DNA from: Apostichopus japonicus
Lineage: Eukaryota > Echinodermata > Holothuroidea > Aspidochirotida > Stichopodidae
Assembly (NCBI RefSeq): GCF_037975245.1
Contig: NC_092576.1
Coordinates: forward strand, 21,825,611-21,889,610
Length of the DNA: 64,000 nt
Reading direction: 5' to 3'
Part shown: positions 1 through 9,790 of the stretch, in pieces
Position numbering within the stretch: the first letter of the stretch is position 1
Layout: each line of letters opens with the position of its first letter
Position numbers and translations under genes: made by a program
Notes under the pieces: model-generated
The model's database searches: none
Seen by the model: only the letters and a program-made list of their open reading frames with translations
Told to the model about the DNA's origin: nothing

Positions 1-382
1 ACTCGGGACTCTATCAATTTCGGCGGTAAAACTTATACACTTTCAAAGATAGTTACAGTATATATAGATATCGGAAGACATCAGTGGCGTGTTGTCGGTA
101 TCATCTTTCTTCTGAAATTTGCTTGTTTTTTACTCACTTTAGTGAACACCTCCTGTCGCGTTCACTCTAGTATCAAGGTTTATTGTTTCTGTCAACGGAT
201 CTAGTGTTTAAAGCAGTTTGGATTCATTATTTCCAGTGATTTAGTTGAGTGCATTTTTCGAATTTCAACTTTTCGGTCATGTTGTAGTAGCCTATACTAT
301 AGCCTACCACTTGCATTATACCACTTGCATTGTACGTGGTTCAGTACGTTAGTCGTTTACCAGCAAGAGAAGAAGTGCAAAT
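1..382 (+). promoter_or_regulatory. Candidate promoter and 5' leader of the first gene
   Basis: This stretch precedes the first ATG of a spliced candidate gene. A TATA-like run (TATATATAG, 59-67) is the only recognisable core element. Position 1 is the window edge, so the true promoter may begin outside it. The run CACTTGCATT occurs twice (about 308-335). The role is inferred from position alone. Confidence 0.3.
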
Positions 383-469
383 ATGTTGGAAGCTTGCTGG
401 GAACCGAAGAAGATGAGCTCAGGAGAGAGTTACAACGGTATCAACGTATGCCCCAACCAAAATTACCAT
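383..469 (+). CDS. Exon 1 of an unrecognised small spliced gene
   Basis: The ATG at 383-385 opens 29 codons (starting MLEACWEPKK) that end exactly at a strong donor (CAT|GTAAGT, 470). The exon is phase 0 and joins in frame to exon 2 at 1450. With exon 2 and the exon ending at 2352 it gives a protein of about 90 residues; with the alternative last exon at 4775 it gives about 83. I do not recognise a domain. The product would be small and acidic in the middle, with no signal peptide or membrane segment. Support comes from three consecutive consensus splice junctions in matching phase. The upstream leader has several short runs but no long competing frame. Confidence 0.5.
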
Positions 470-1449
470 GTAAGTAATGTTTTTGCATGCTCTCATAATG
501 TTTAAATTTTTTTCTTTATTTTAATTAGGCCTAGGCCTACTTTGGTTTTTTTTGTACTTATCCTGAAAAACTAAAAGACGTGCAATGTAAGATTAGAAGC
601 TACATCATTCATTGGAAGGATCATGCATCACGGAAGGTCAAATTGATAATATATTGTTTCTGAAATTGTTTGGTCCAAATATGAACTGCAAATGCTCCAT
701 TGATAATTGTGATGCATTAAGATAAACCTTCAATTTTGTTGTTCTGGTTACACGCATCATTTCAGCTGTGTCACCTCTTCTGTCTTACAATTGTTTTCTT
801 TGATATATGGACATATTTTGACAGAATAAAGCTAGTTTTAACAAACATTTTCAATTTATGTCAAGAAGATTTCACAGAACCTTTGCTCTTTCCTTACAGC
901 AGTCACTTGTGAGGAACTGCATTTCTTGAAATGCTTGACAGGTGCATTGGAATGCCAACAAGCCTTCCTTGGCAACAAGAAACAGGTTAGATTTTTGTAG
1001 TATTTTATAAATATGCATCCTGCAAAGATTTCCAAAAAACTGCCTCATCAGTAGCAATTTCAACCAGAAATTTCTTTAATCAGCAAAAAGAAACGGTTTG
1101 TGTTTGAAAGTCAATGTCCAAGTTTAAAGGAAATTCAAATATAAACCACTGTACAGAGAGTAATGTAAAATGTCATTATTGTTCATATTTAAACTTAAAG
1201 TAGTAGAGGTGTTGGGGAAGTGATGTTGATATACCATGTAAATTGTACCATCTTTGCTTTGTTTCTCTTTTTGCTTTTGTTTTTATATGCTGCAAGGGCT
1301 TGAATCAGAACAATTGATAGAACTCTTTGAATAATACTCCCTCATTTAAAGGGAAGAATGACACTCCACAGCCATGTATCCATCATCTTTCCTCTAGGCC
1401 TGAGGTTGCTTATAACTTTAATAAAAGTTGTTCATACTTTTTCTTACAG

Positions 1450-1566
1450 ACAAGTTTTTCAGACCCAGAATTTTCATTTTTGGATGGCATTGCATTTGCA
1501 CCATCAGAGACATCGGTTGAAGAAGACAGTTTTGTCCAAGAATGCGAGAGTAGTGAAACTTTTGAG
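1450..1566 (+). CDS. Exon 2 of the small spliced gene (acidic, Ser/Glu-rich)
   Basis: The acceptor TTCTTACAG ends at 1449 and the donor GAG|GTATGT begins at 1567. The 117-nt exon is 39 codons in phase 0 without stops. It begins TSFSDPEFSFLDGIAF and ends in a Ser/Glu stretch (ECESSETFE). The composition suggests a disordered acidic segment, as in small regulatory proteins, but no family is recognised. It is the best supported of the exons because both junctions are near consensus and the phase matches exon 1. Confidence 0.55.
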
Positions 1567-2283
1567 GTATGTCACATATAGTCATCCAATTATGCTGGCA
1601 TTTTTTGCCATTTGAAAAGGATTGTCCAGCCAAAAGTTATATCAAAGAGTACTATAATCTGAACATTCTGGTGAAACTTACATTCAAATCTACTGCTACG
1701 TTCTCGAATATTGACATTTGAAGTTTTCAAATTTTGTACCAAGAATAGACTTGAAGCATACAGGTGTGATATCATAGCCTAGGTGCACACTCAGGAATAA
1801 GTTTTTTGTTCACTTCACAAACAAATTTCTATGCCAAAATTTGAATCATTCATAATGTAAATGCATCACATGTATGCATTGGCATTTAATTCCCATCTCC
1901 ATTGGGCAAACAATCAAGTTTGCTTCGATTTCAATTTGGTAGGCCCAATTCGACCAGGGTAGGATACATGACTAAGCTTCAGCTGAACTTACTCGTTTTA
2001 ATATCCAAAGTACATACACAGGAAAAAATATCCTAGCATATATATATATATATATGTAAAATATTATTAGACAAAACCAGAGAACTACAATATGATTCAT
2101 AATTGACAAATAGGGAGTAATGTTTTAGAAAATACTATTTCCTAAAACACTACTTATTTGTCAGTTATGAGTCATATCTTATTTCTCTGGTTTTCTCTAA
2201 TAATATTTTTCTTTGGAGTATAAACGTGAATTTTCTCTATAATAAATATCTATAGCATATATGTTTGTTTCTGTTCTTTTCAG

Positions 2284-2352
2284 ATTTCTGTCATGGAATT
2301 GCCCCACGCCTTGATGCCTACAACAGTAGAATACCGGCTGCAAACAGCATAA
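2284..2352 (+). CDS. Candidate terminal exon 3 of the small spliced gene
   Basis: A good acceptor (TGTTCTTTTCAG) ends at 2283. Reading on in phase 0 from exon 2 gives 22 codons and then TAA at 2350-2352. Another frame stays open to about 2492 (GIAPRLDAYN...), but it would need a different upstream phase. The exon could therefore be terminal, or part of another isoform. No polyadenylation signal was pinned down. Confidence 0.35.
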   Translation: MSVMELPHALMPTTVEYRLQTA

Positions 2353-3659
2353 TTCATACTGTAGGGTCTGCAAGCAGCATGGGGTCACGTTTGTCAAGTG
2401 GTGTAGCGGGCGCATTTTCAGTGCAGACGGTACAATGCACCGAGAAATGTTTGCCATGTATGTACAAACTTTACAAAAAGTGTCAACTCTGATAACTGAG
2501 AAATACTGTAGCTTATAAACATAATATCTGACATATACTGCATGTGGGGCTTGGGGAAATGTATGATCCCTATTGTTTTGGGTCATATGAATATTTACAA
2601 AATATGCCTTAATCTTGATATGCCAATATCTTTGCAAGTGTAAATGTAGAGTTTAATTAATATGAACTTTGTTTGTATGTGAGTTATGTGAAGCAGATAT
2701 TCCCTATTTGCCCTGGGAGAAGTTCACAGAAATTGATGAGTTGCATGTGCTGTAAAAATCTTGAAAAGCTAGTGTTTGGCTTATAGGTACCTGCTAGAAA
2801 GTTTTCTACTCTGTTCTTAATTTGCTATTCGGCTCCACAATTTACCAAGCCTATAGGAATAGAAGTCAGCAATGGACCAAGTTAGTAATTTGTTTTATGT
2901 TTTACACCAAATTTAATGCTTTTAGAATGTTCACATATTTTTGATGAAGCTTAACTATATTAATGTTGCTCATGTTTTCTTTTTGCCTCAATTTTATGAC
3001 AAATATATATTCTATATATGTGCCTTATAGCATACAGAGTGGCCATTCTGTGATGCAACATTCTGTAAGCTTCCAATGCATTCTTTAATTGGATAAACAT
3101 TGCCAAATTTTATGACTTGATCAGTGTTTTGAGTATCCAGATCTTATCTTTCAACATGATTCATTCATTACTACCTTTACAACAGTATACTTGTATACTA
3201 TACTATAATACTATAACACTACACATCTATAGTGAGGAAAATGTAGTCACAATTAAGGATGCCCCATGGGCATATGTAACGTTTTGATATACCATTTTTA
3301 TTACACTTGTATAATTGCATTTAAGGTGCTTTCTCTCTTAGCTCATCTGCATTATATTTTTTATCAGCTATATTCCAGTTCATAATTATATCTACCGTTC
3401 ATTATCTACATGTGACCAACTCCTTATTTTTCAGTTTTGCATATACTTTTTTAGCTTGCCAGGATAACTCTAATTTGCCTTTCTCTCTACACTTCAACAT
3501 AAATAAAACTTTGATTTCCATGTTCGGTGCTTTCAGTCCAGATTTTGCATTTCATCATTTGTTTCTTAAGAAGTCTATTCTTCACATTTCTTGTAAGTAG
3601 TCTATTCTTAACCAGTATTTTATTTAATGTTACCTTATTTCTAAGCATTGCCTCATTTG

Positions 3660-3990
3660 CAAATACTTTCATGCATGTATTTCCATGGAATACATGCATG
3701 TATATTTCCTTTGCATTAGTGCATGCAATGGATTTAAAAACATGCTTAAAGCATGAATTGTTTCAAATCCGATGCAAAAAACATGCTTTAAGCATGTACA
3801 TGTATGAAACATTGAGTAATACCTGCTTTAAACATGTATTTGCTGGAGCATGTAATGTAGCTCATTTACATGCATGTAATTTTTTCAAATACATGCTTCA
3901 CGCATGCCATAGTGCATGTAAGGAGGGCATTTTCATACATGTATTGTTTCAAACCCCGCGCAAAAAACATGCTCAAGAAATACGCATGCA
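3660..3990. repeat. Degenerate ATGCATG / AACATGC palindrome-rich repeat
   Basis: About 330 bp is crowded with CATGCATGT, AACATGCTT and AAGCATG motifs and with a repeated phrase (TTGTTTCAAA...CGCAAAAAACATGC) at about 3755-3795 and 3945-3975. Many short words are self-complementary, and purine-pyrimidine alternation is strong. The 174-residue open frame across it follows from the repeat. The repeat lies in the intron before the last exon of the first gene. Confidence 0.6.
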
Positions 3991-4135
3991 TGTAAAGGGT
4001 ACTAGAAATTTGTGTAAGGGTTCTAACTTGAGAATAGCAAATGTCAAATGAAATTCATGGTTTCCCAGCTCTAGAATGAGATTCAACATGTGAGTGTTAG
4101 CGACATGTGTTAGCGACATGTGAGTGTTAGCAACA

Positions 4136-4362
4136 GGGAGTGTGAGCTCAGTGGTTAACGCCGGTGCCTTTCAATCATGAGGTCCCAAGTTTGAGTCACT
4201 CCAAGATTAATGTATGTCGTCCAATGACAGAGTTGTTGACAATTGACAATTCATAATCATGGACGTTAAAATATGAATGTAAGAGACTGACTTCCGTCAG
4301 CTTGATGGCTTCTTCGCGATTTCCTGCTTGCAGGAGGACCTAAAATACAAACATACAACATT
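4136..4362 (+). mobile_element. tRNA-derived SINE, type 1
   Basis: A box A-like run (TGAGCTCAGTGGTTAACGC, about 4143) and a box B-like run (GTTTGAGTCACTCC, about 4189) are spaced as in a tRNA. A non-tRNA body and an A-rich tail (AAAATACAAACATAC) follow near 4340-4360. It differs from the SINE at 8.5-9 kb. A short tandem of GTGAGTGTTAGCGACAT lies just upstream. Confidence 0.6.
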
Positions 4363-4774
4363 CCATCATAGATGTGTTATTGTACAGTAGTTGTGTCACC
4401 CAAACTACTGCAGCATTATACAACACTCTTTCTAAAGACTAGTTCAAGACATCCTGTTATTGTAACAAATCCATAATTTCCAGGGTAACGCTCATTAACC
4501 TGCAATGTACCTTCAGCTTTTTGCACATTTTATGTAATTTATGGACAATATGCACAGGGTTTTTAAGATGGCCACTAATAACATGTTAAGAAGATCATTC
4601 ACAATGACCCCTGTAGTGCTTTCTTGTTATCTGAATACAGAAGTTCCATAGAACTTTCAAAATTGCTGCCATGGGTATCTTTGCTGTTTTTAACTTTTTT
4701 TTTCTAGAGTCATTTGCCAGTGAATATATCTGAATAATTAATTTGATATTGTTATTGTTTCACTTTTGTTTTAG

Positions 4775-4822
4775 AAGTCACTGAGGCTCGAACGGCTCCA
4801 TGATGTAATAATTCAACCATAG
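4775..4822 (+). CDS. Alternative terminal exon of the small spliced gene
   Basis: The acceptor CACTTTTGTTTTAG ends at 4774. In phase 0 from exon 2 it reads KSLRLERLHDVIIQP and stops (TAG, 4820-4822). Skipping the exon at 2284 would give an 83-residue product. Whether both last exons are used cannot be told from sequence. Confidence 0.35.
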   Translation, partial: KSLRLERLHDVIIQP

Positions 4823-5300
4823 GAGGAACCATCTAGTAAAGATGAAGACAGAGACTGTACTGGATAGATGAGATCAGGACCTACGAACCTATCAAGCTTC
4901 TTTCAGTATCCTACACTTATTGACGCACATAATGACACAGGAATGGTAGGAGGTTTGCTTGTTTGTTGTGACTGGATTTACCAAACTGCCTTATAGTGGG
5001 TATTTATTTGATTCATTGCAAAAATCTGAGAGTGAACTTGAATTACCATTCTAAATATTTGTCTCAAATACTGCACTTTCTTCCTCCCCGCCCCCCCCAC
5101 ATCCCTTCCAAACCATTATTCGTATCGGATCCTCCCTGCAAATAAGAAAAAAGTGGCCTCTACAGGAAGTAACTTTTGTCTCGTAGCCCTACCAATAACG
5201 TATGACAGATAACAAATTTCCTGCTATAGTTGTTCCCTTTGTTTGAATTGAATTAACATTCATAACCTGATCGTTTATTGCCTTACATAATGATGAACTC
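4823..5300. other. Gene-poor DNA downstream of the first gene
   Basis: No coding potential, RNA gene or element was recognised. A C-rich run lies near 5085-5100. The 3' end of the first gene would lie here, but no convincing AATAAA was fixed. Confidence 0.4.
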
Positions 5301-5730
5301 TAGGGATGCACCGGATCCAAATTTTTGGATCTGGCCGGAAGCGGATTTTGCCGGATAGTACATGAAATCCAGCCGGACCGGATTTTTTCATTACACAAAA
5401 GAAAATCATTAATAAGAAGTAGAAGTATGAAACAAGGACCAAATTTAGGTGAGGTATACACATATTATAAAGAAGGGGAAATTAAGACCCCATTTAGTGG
5501 GTCAGACCATTGAGAAAATTAAATTAAACATGTTAAACCTAATTTTTCCTTACTTTGAATGTTTTTATTAATTTTTGGAAATAGTTTACATTGATTTAAG
5601 TTAATACCAACACCTTTTTAAGGAATAATTCAGGCCAGATTTTGAAAAAGATCCGGCCGTATTTTGAAAAATATCCGGCCGGAACCAGAACATTGCTCCC
5701 TATCCGGCCGGATAGTCCGGTGCATCCGTA
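5301..5730. mobile_element. Non-autonomous hAT element (430 bp) with 8-bp TSD
   Basis: The ends are TAGGGATGCACCGGAT and an imperfect complement ending GGTGCATCCGTA, flanked on both sides by ATGAACTC (5293-5300 and 5731-5738). An 8-bp duplication with TAGGGATGCACCG-type ends is typical of hAT MITEs. The interior is rich in CCGGCCGGA/TCCGGCCGG motifs near both ends, as expected for transposase-binding subterminal repeats. No transposase is encoded. Confidence 0.85.
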
Positions 5731-6369
5731 ATGAACTCTGTATTGTTTAATGCTCTATGTGGTGCCAATTGGTTGAACCCATATACAGTAAGTGAGGATA
5801 AAATGCAAACAATAGGTCCAGAATATTAGTATAGTACAGCAATCAATGTAAGACAGAAATTTAAGAAATTAATCTTAATACTTTCTCGTGTGCCTTAGGT
5901 GTGTGTTCTTTTATACCGTGGGTGGGCAGCTGGGAGTGAAGGGGGCAAGCATGGTTGAGGAGGTTAAATTTCCTCGCTTTATCCATAAGGGTAGGGGGGT
6001 ATTGAGCAGCACTTGCCTCCACCCCCTCAATGGAAAAATAAAATAGGAAGAAAAAACAACTCCCGTTGAGGTTTTTACTTCCAGTGAAATGTTATTCCTT
6101 TGAGATGTATTTTGTGCAGCAAAATCACTATCAGAGAACATTAAATATCTGAAAGGTGAAAATGTGTCAGTTGAAGTCCACAGGACTCCAACCAGGGATT
6201 AGAAAATACTTTTTAAATATTTAATTTCTCCATCTGACATGTATTACATGCTTAAACTTAGTACAAGAGGACAAGAATCCCCCTGGACCCCGCTAGGGCT
6301 CAGATATATATTCCACAGAGTAAAATAAGAGTATTTCTATTACTGACATGTCCTGGTGTGCTCAAAATG

Positions 6370-6895
6370 GGTGTTACTAAAACCAATGACAATTGCGTTA
6401 CACATAACGAATGACAATATGTTGTACACACTAAAAAAATTGCGTTGACCAAAACGAATGACAGTGAATGACAGCACAGGGCGCCCACTGGCGGAAATTT
6501 TCCCCAAAAATATATATCAGTTTCAAACATACCAATTAGCCAGCACCTAACCATTACTTCAGTTATCTTTCTATATAAATCTACAGAGGTAAATGTCAAA
6601 AGCACAGCACTCAAGCGCATTCTCACACAAAAACTTTCCCTGTGGTTTAGGCTATCCGTAAATTACACCAAAACCTTGCAACCACGTAACATGCGATTTT
6701 CCTCAAATCATTTTTGCGCAGAAAACCAATAAACGCATTTACTTCACTCCATTAATCATTCTATCTCCACTCACCACCGTCCTTCGTTGTCATTCGCTGT
6801 CATTCGCTGTCATTCGCTGTCATTCGCGAATGATAATTAACCCTGTACAAAGTCAATTGTCATTCGGTCATTCGCTGTCATTCGTTTTAGTTTGT
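6370..6895. mobile_element. Probable MITE with AACGAATGACA repeats
   Basis: The left side has ACTAAAACCAATGACA (about 6373) and AAAACGAATGACAGTGAATG (about 6442). The right side carries the complement, including four GTCATTCGCT units at 6789-6827 and GTCATTCGTTTTAGT ending at about 6893. The inverted arrangement indicates a MITE. I could not define a target duplication, so the exact ends are uncertain. Confidence 0.5.
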
Positions 6896-7165
6896 CCCCT
6901 CAAAATGGCTAGCAGGTATCAAACACTATGTGAAAGTACTAAAGCTTTGGAGATATTGGCAGTACCTGTGTAGGCCAGCCAATACAAACAGAGAACACAA
7001 TTGGAAGTACTTCCTACTTATCTCAGTATAAAGTACAGAGCTGAATAACAAATAAATTGTCACTTGTGCTTGTTTAATTTAAAACATTGCTCAGCCAGTC
7101 ACTGGGGTTGGTCTCCAAAAAGCTATTCGGTCTCAAAATTGATCTAATGTTCACCGAACTGACAG

Positions 7166-7505
7166 CAGTGGCGGAGCTAGGGGTATTGGTCAGAGGGGGC
7201 GAGAATGGTCTGTAGGGGCGCTTTCGACAATATCCAAGCAGAGCGCCACCATGGGTTGGCGCGGAGCATACAGAATTTTTTTGAGTAAAAATACTCCCTA
7301 TATAGATCGCCTGAAATGACCCTTTCCGGGCCTTGATAATTTGCAGATAACGTGACAAATGTCAATAGGAAGATGGGAGCACAATAAAAAAGGCAATAAT
7401 CGCGAATAAGCAAAAATGGTAAAAAGCTGAAAAGGGCGCCAGCAGTCCATGTGAGTCCGTCAGGGGGGGGCATCCCCCCCTGACTGTATAGACGCTCCGC
7501 CACTG
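7166..7505. mobile_element. Non-autonomous hAT element (340 bp), TSD 7/8
   Basis: It starts CAGTGGCGGAGC and ends GCTCCGCCACTG, with flanks ACTGACAG (7158-7165) and CCTGACAG (7506-7513). It carries the GGCGC...CCAACC...GGTGGCGC motif shared with the elements at 52750, 58.0, 59.3, 63.0 and 63.9 kb, and is a close relative of 52750-53124 in the opposite orientation. It encodes nothing recognisable. Confidence 0.85.
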
Positions 7506-8349
7506 CCTGACAGGCGATCTGCAAAGGTTTAAACTGGTTTCATCTGTCAAAATTTGTGAAAAGTACATTCCATATTGCTCTATTGATCAGCTGGACACAG
7601 TACTCTGTAAACCTTTGGTGATCTAAAATCTGGAGAGATACCCCTAGAGAGTGGTTTAACTAGGTCAATGTAGCCAATGCGGTCTCCAGTGGCCTGGTGT
7701 CAATAAACACAGAAAAATAATTTAAAAAGACCCATCCACCAAAGCTGACCCATTAAAATAGATAAAATTATCAAAAGCAATCCTGTCCTCAACAGTGAAA
7801 GAGAGGTGCAACTTCTAAAATATCAAGCCCAAACCATCGCTGTGTAAAGCTGAACACTCCTTTGGGAGCTCATTTATGTTGTTGTATCACATCTTTCTAT
7901 GCCAATTCCCCAGACACTAGACAATCTTGTTTATCTTTGATGGTTTACTGGAAAATTTATTTGACACTTACCTGGTTATTGAAATTTGAAGTGTACAGTA
8001 CTTTCAAGGATGTCCATGTATACAGTGTATTTATCCAGAGACATGCTGTACACATACTGTAACTATTTACGAATGACATTCTCAATACTTACAATCATAA
8101 CAACCTAATTCTCATCCACATCACTTTCTTTCTCTTCATTAGGTTAATTGCATTATCTTGAAGCCAGCTTTTAGGGTATCACCTACTCAACCTGTAGTTA
8201 CCATTTTGGACGGAAGTGTTCAATGTGTGCTGACAAAAACAATGATTGTTCAACATCTGATATTTCCTCAATGTGATGGTAATCACATTAATGGTTAGTG
8301 TAGAACACTGATGGTAATGTTTCAACAACATGTGGTAAATTTTTAGGAT
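7506..8349. other. No feature recognised
   Basis: AT-rich sequence with only short chance frames. No splice-bounded exon, RNA gene or terminal repeat was found. Confidence 0.4.
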
Positions 8350-8499
8350 AGCATTGCAGATGAGGGAATTCTCTTTTATCACCATCTTTTTCACTAAGAG
8401 AATTCTGTAAAAAGTTTCAACTCATCCGCTCTAACTATACCTGACAGAATTAGTCCTTGGTAAAGACATTAAAATGATTGGATACTTTAAACAGACTTT

Positions 8500-8740
8500 T
8501 TTTAATTAAATGGGGTTAAATGACAAAGGCAAATGAATATATATAAACGTAATGAGTTGGAAAATTTAGAACAGTGAAAAAACTTCCAGCCTCCACCGGT
8601 ATTCGAACCCGGGCCTCCCCCTTTATATGCGGACACCCTAATCAACTAGGCTATGGACGCGATTGTATATCCAGAGGTTCGAAACCGTTAAGTAAGGTCG
8701 TATTTCCACTGTAGGCTTTTGTCACCTGTATCGAATAATA
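8500..8740 (-). mobile_element. tRNA-derived SINE, type 2 (first of a head-to-tail pair)
   Basis: On the minus strand, a box A-like TAGCCTAGTTGATTAGGGTG and a box B-like GGTTCGAATACC have tRNA spacing. A unique body containing TTTTTTCACTGTTCTAAAT follows. It abuts a second copy at 8741-9095. Pol III boxes are intact by eye, but it is not a tRNA gene because the acceptor and anticodon arms do not pair. Confidence 0.7.
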
Positions 8741-9095
8741 CTAGTTCTGTTTTTGGTGACATATTTGGCTTACTCTAGGAGATCAAACATGATTCTAACC
8801 AACTCCAAGTCATTTGTGATTCCTAAGGCCGGATCTCGAAAGAGATACTTTAAACAGTCTTTTGTTAATGAAATGGGGGTAAACGTCAATGGCAAAATGA
8901 ATATATATAAATGTAATGAGTTGGAATATTTAGAACGGTGAAAAAACTTCCAGCCTCCACCGGGATTCGAACCACCGGGATTCGAACCCGGGCCTCCTGC
9001 TTTATATGCGGACACCCTAACCAACTAGGCTATGGACGCTGATTGTTTGCCCAGAGGTTCGAAACTGTTAAGGAAGGTCGTAATTCCACTGTAGG
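8741..9095 (-). mobile_element. tRNA-derived SINE, type 2, near full length
   Basis: It has the same architecture as the upstream neighbour, with box A TAGCCTAGTTGGTTAGGGTG and a duplicated box B segment (the CCGGGATTCGAACC motif occurs twice on the plus strand). The 5' part ends at GCCTACAGTGGAATTACGAC. The 3' body contains the AGATCCGGCCTTAGGAATC phrase seen again at 22.3 kb and 51.1 kb. It predates the A/C duplication because copy C has it too. Confidence 0.75.
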
Positions 9096-9248
9096 CTGTG
9101 AATGTGTGAATTCGAGTTACATACGAATCACATAATGTTATTCAAAGAAAGAGAATACGCACAATCAACCCACATAAATATTCAGATAGAAGGAAATGGT
9201 GTCAAACAAGAATAAAAGTAATACATTTAAGGACGTTGATCGACTTAC

Positions 9249-9368
9249 GTTATGATATGATGCGGTCTGTATGGATATGATGGTTAAACATTGTTGTAAA
9301 TAGTGATCCCTGTCTTCGATAACGACTTTTCCGGAACAAAGTTGACACAGCGATTCCTTGTCTTTAAC
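9249..9368 (-). CDS. 120-nt exon with C2HC zinc-finger-like motif (copy A gene)
   Basis: On the minus strand the exon runs from acceptor TTACCAG (start 9368) to donor AAC|GTAAGT (end 9249). It is 40 codons, phase 0 at both ends, with no stop. The core is CQLCSGK...DRDHYLQQC, which resembles a UBZ/C2HC finger (C-x2-C, then H and C). It joins in phase to the 59-nt exon at 9732. The paralogous exon in copy C has the same length, frame and all Cys/His residues, with only substitutions. That argues for coding use, and for a last-part exon of a larger LRR gene. A short zinc-binding module is inferred; it could also be a non-binding linker. Confidence 0.55.
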
Positions 9369-9731
9369 CTGGTAACGTAATGAATCAATAAATTTATAAG
9401 TACTGTAATGTCAGTGTTGAAATAAAGGAAAAAGGTTAATGAGAAATAGGGTCATCCTGTAGAAATGAACGCTAAAATTGTTTACTACAATTATAAATGC
9501 CACGGACAATACATAACATGAACTTTAAATTTCTATTAAAATTTTAATAGTAAGTTTAAATACTATCAGCTACTAACTCCCATAGATGGAAGCTACGGTA
9601 GCATAGGATAAGAAATAAATACAAACCAGAAAAAGAAGTATTGATACAATTTTGCCAATAACCAACTCTTTATCAAGAATAACGATGATAGTATTTATAA
9701 ATTATGACAACCAGTTCCTGAGTACACTTAC

Positions 9732-9790
9732 CTCCCACTGGCCAGATTGAACATTTAGTAGAACTTCACTGTCTAATAGACTCCAACAGA
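9732..9790 (-). CDS. 59-nt exon of the copy A LRR-type gene
   Basis: Minus strand: the acceptor TTCCATGTAG ends before 9790 and the donor GGGAG|GTAAGT follows 9732. It starts with 2 nt completing a codon and reads CWSLLDSEVLLNVQSGQWE, ending in phase 0. That matches the start phase of the 120-nt exon at 9368. The exon is identical in copy C (52004-52062). It is too short for domain assignment. Both junctions are close to consensus. Confidence 0.5.

Noticed and set aside
2197-2637. 146-residue minus-strand frame
   Set aside because: Antisense to the candidate exon at 2284; no recognised motif or splice sites.
3527-4051. 174-residue open frame
   Set aside because: Lies across the ATGCATG repeat; Cys/His/Lys words are repeat-derived.
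8600-8660. tRNA genes at 8.6, 9.0, 18.1, 22.5 and 51.3 kb
   Set aside because: Box A and B are present but the cloverleaf arms are lost and SINE bodies follow.
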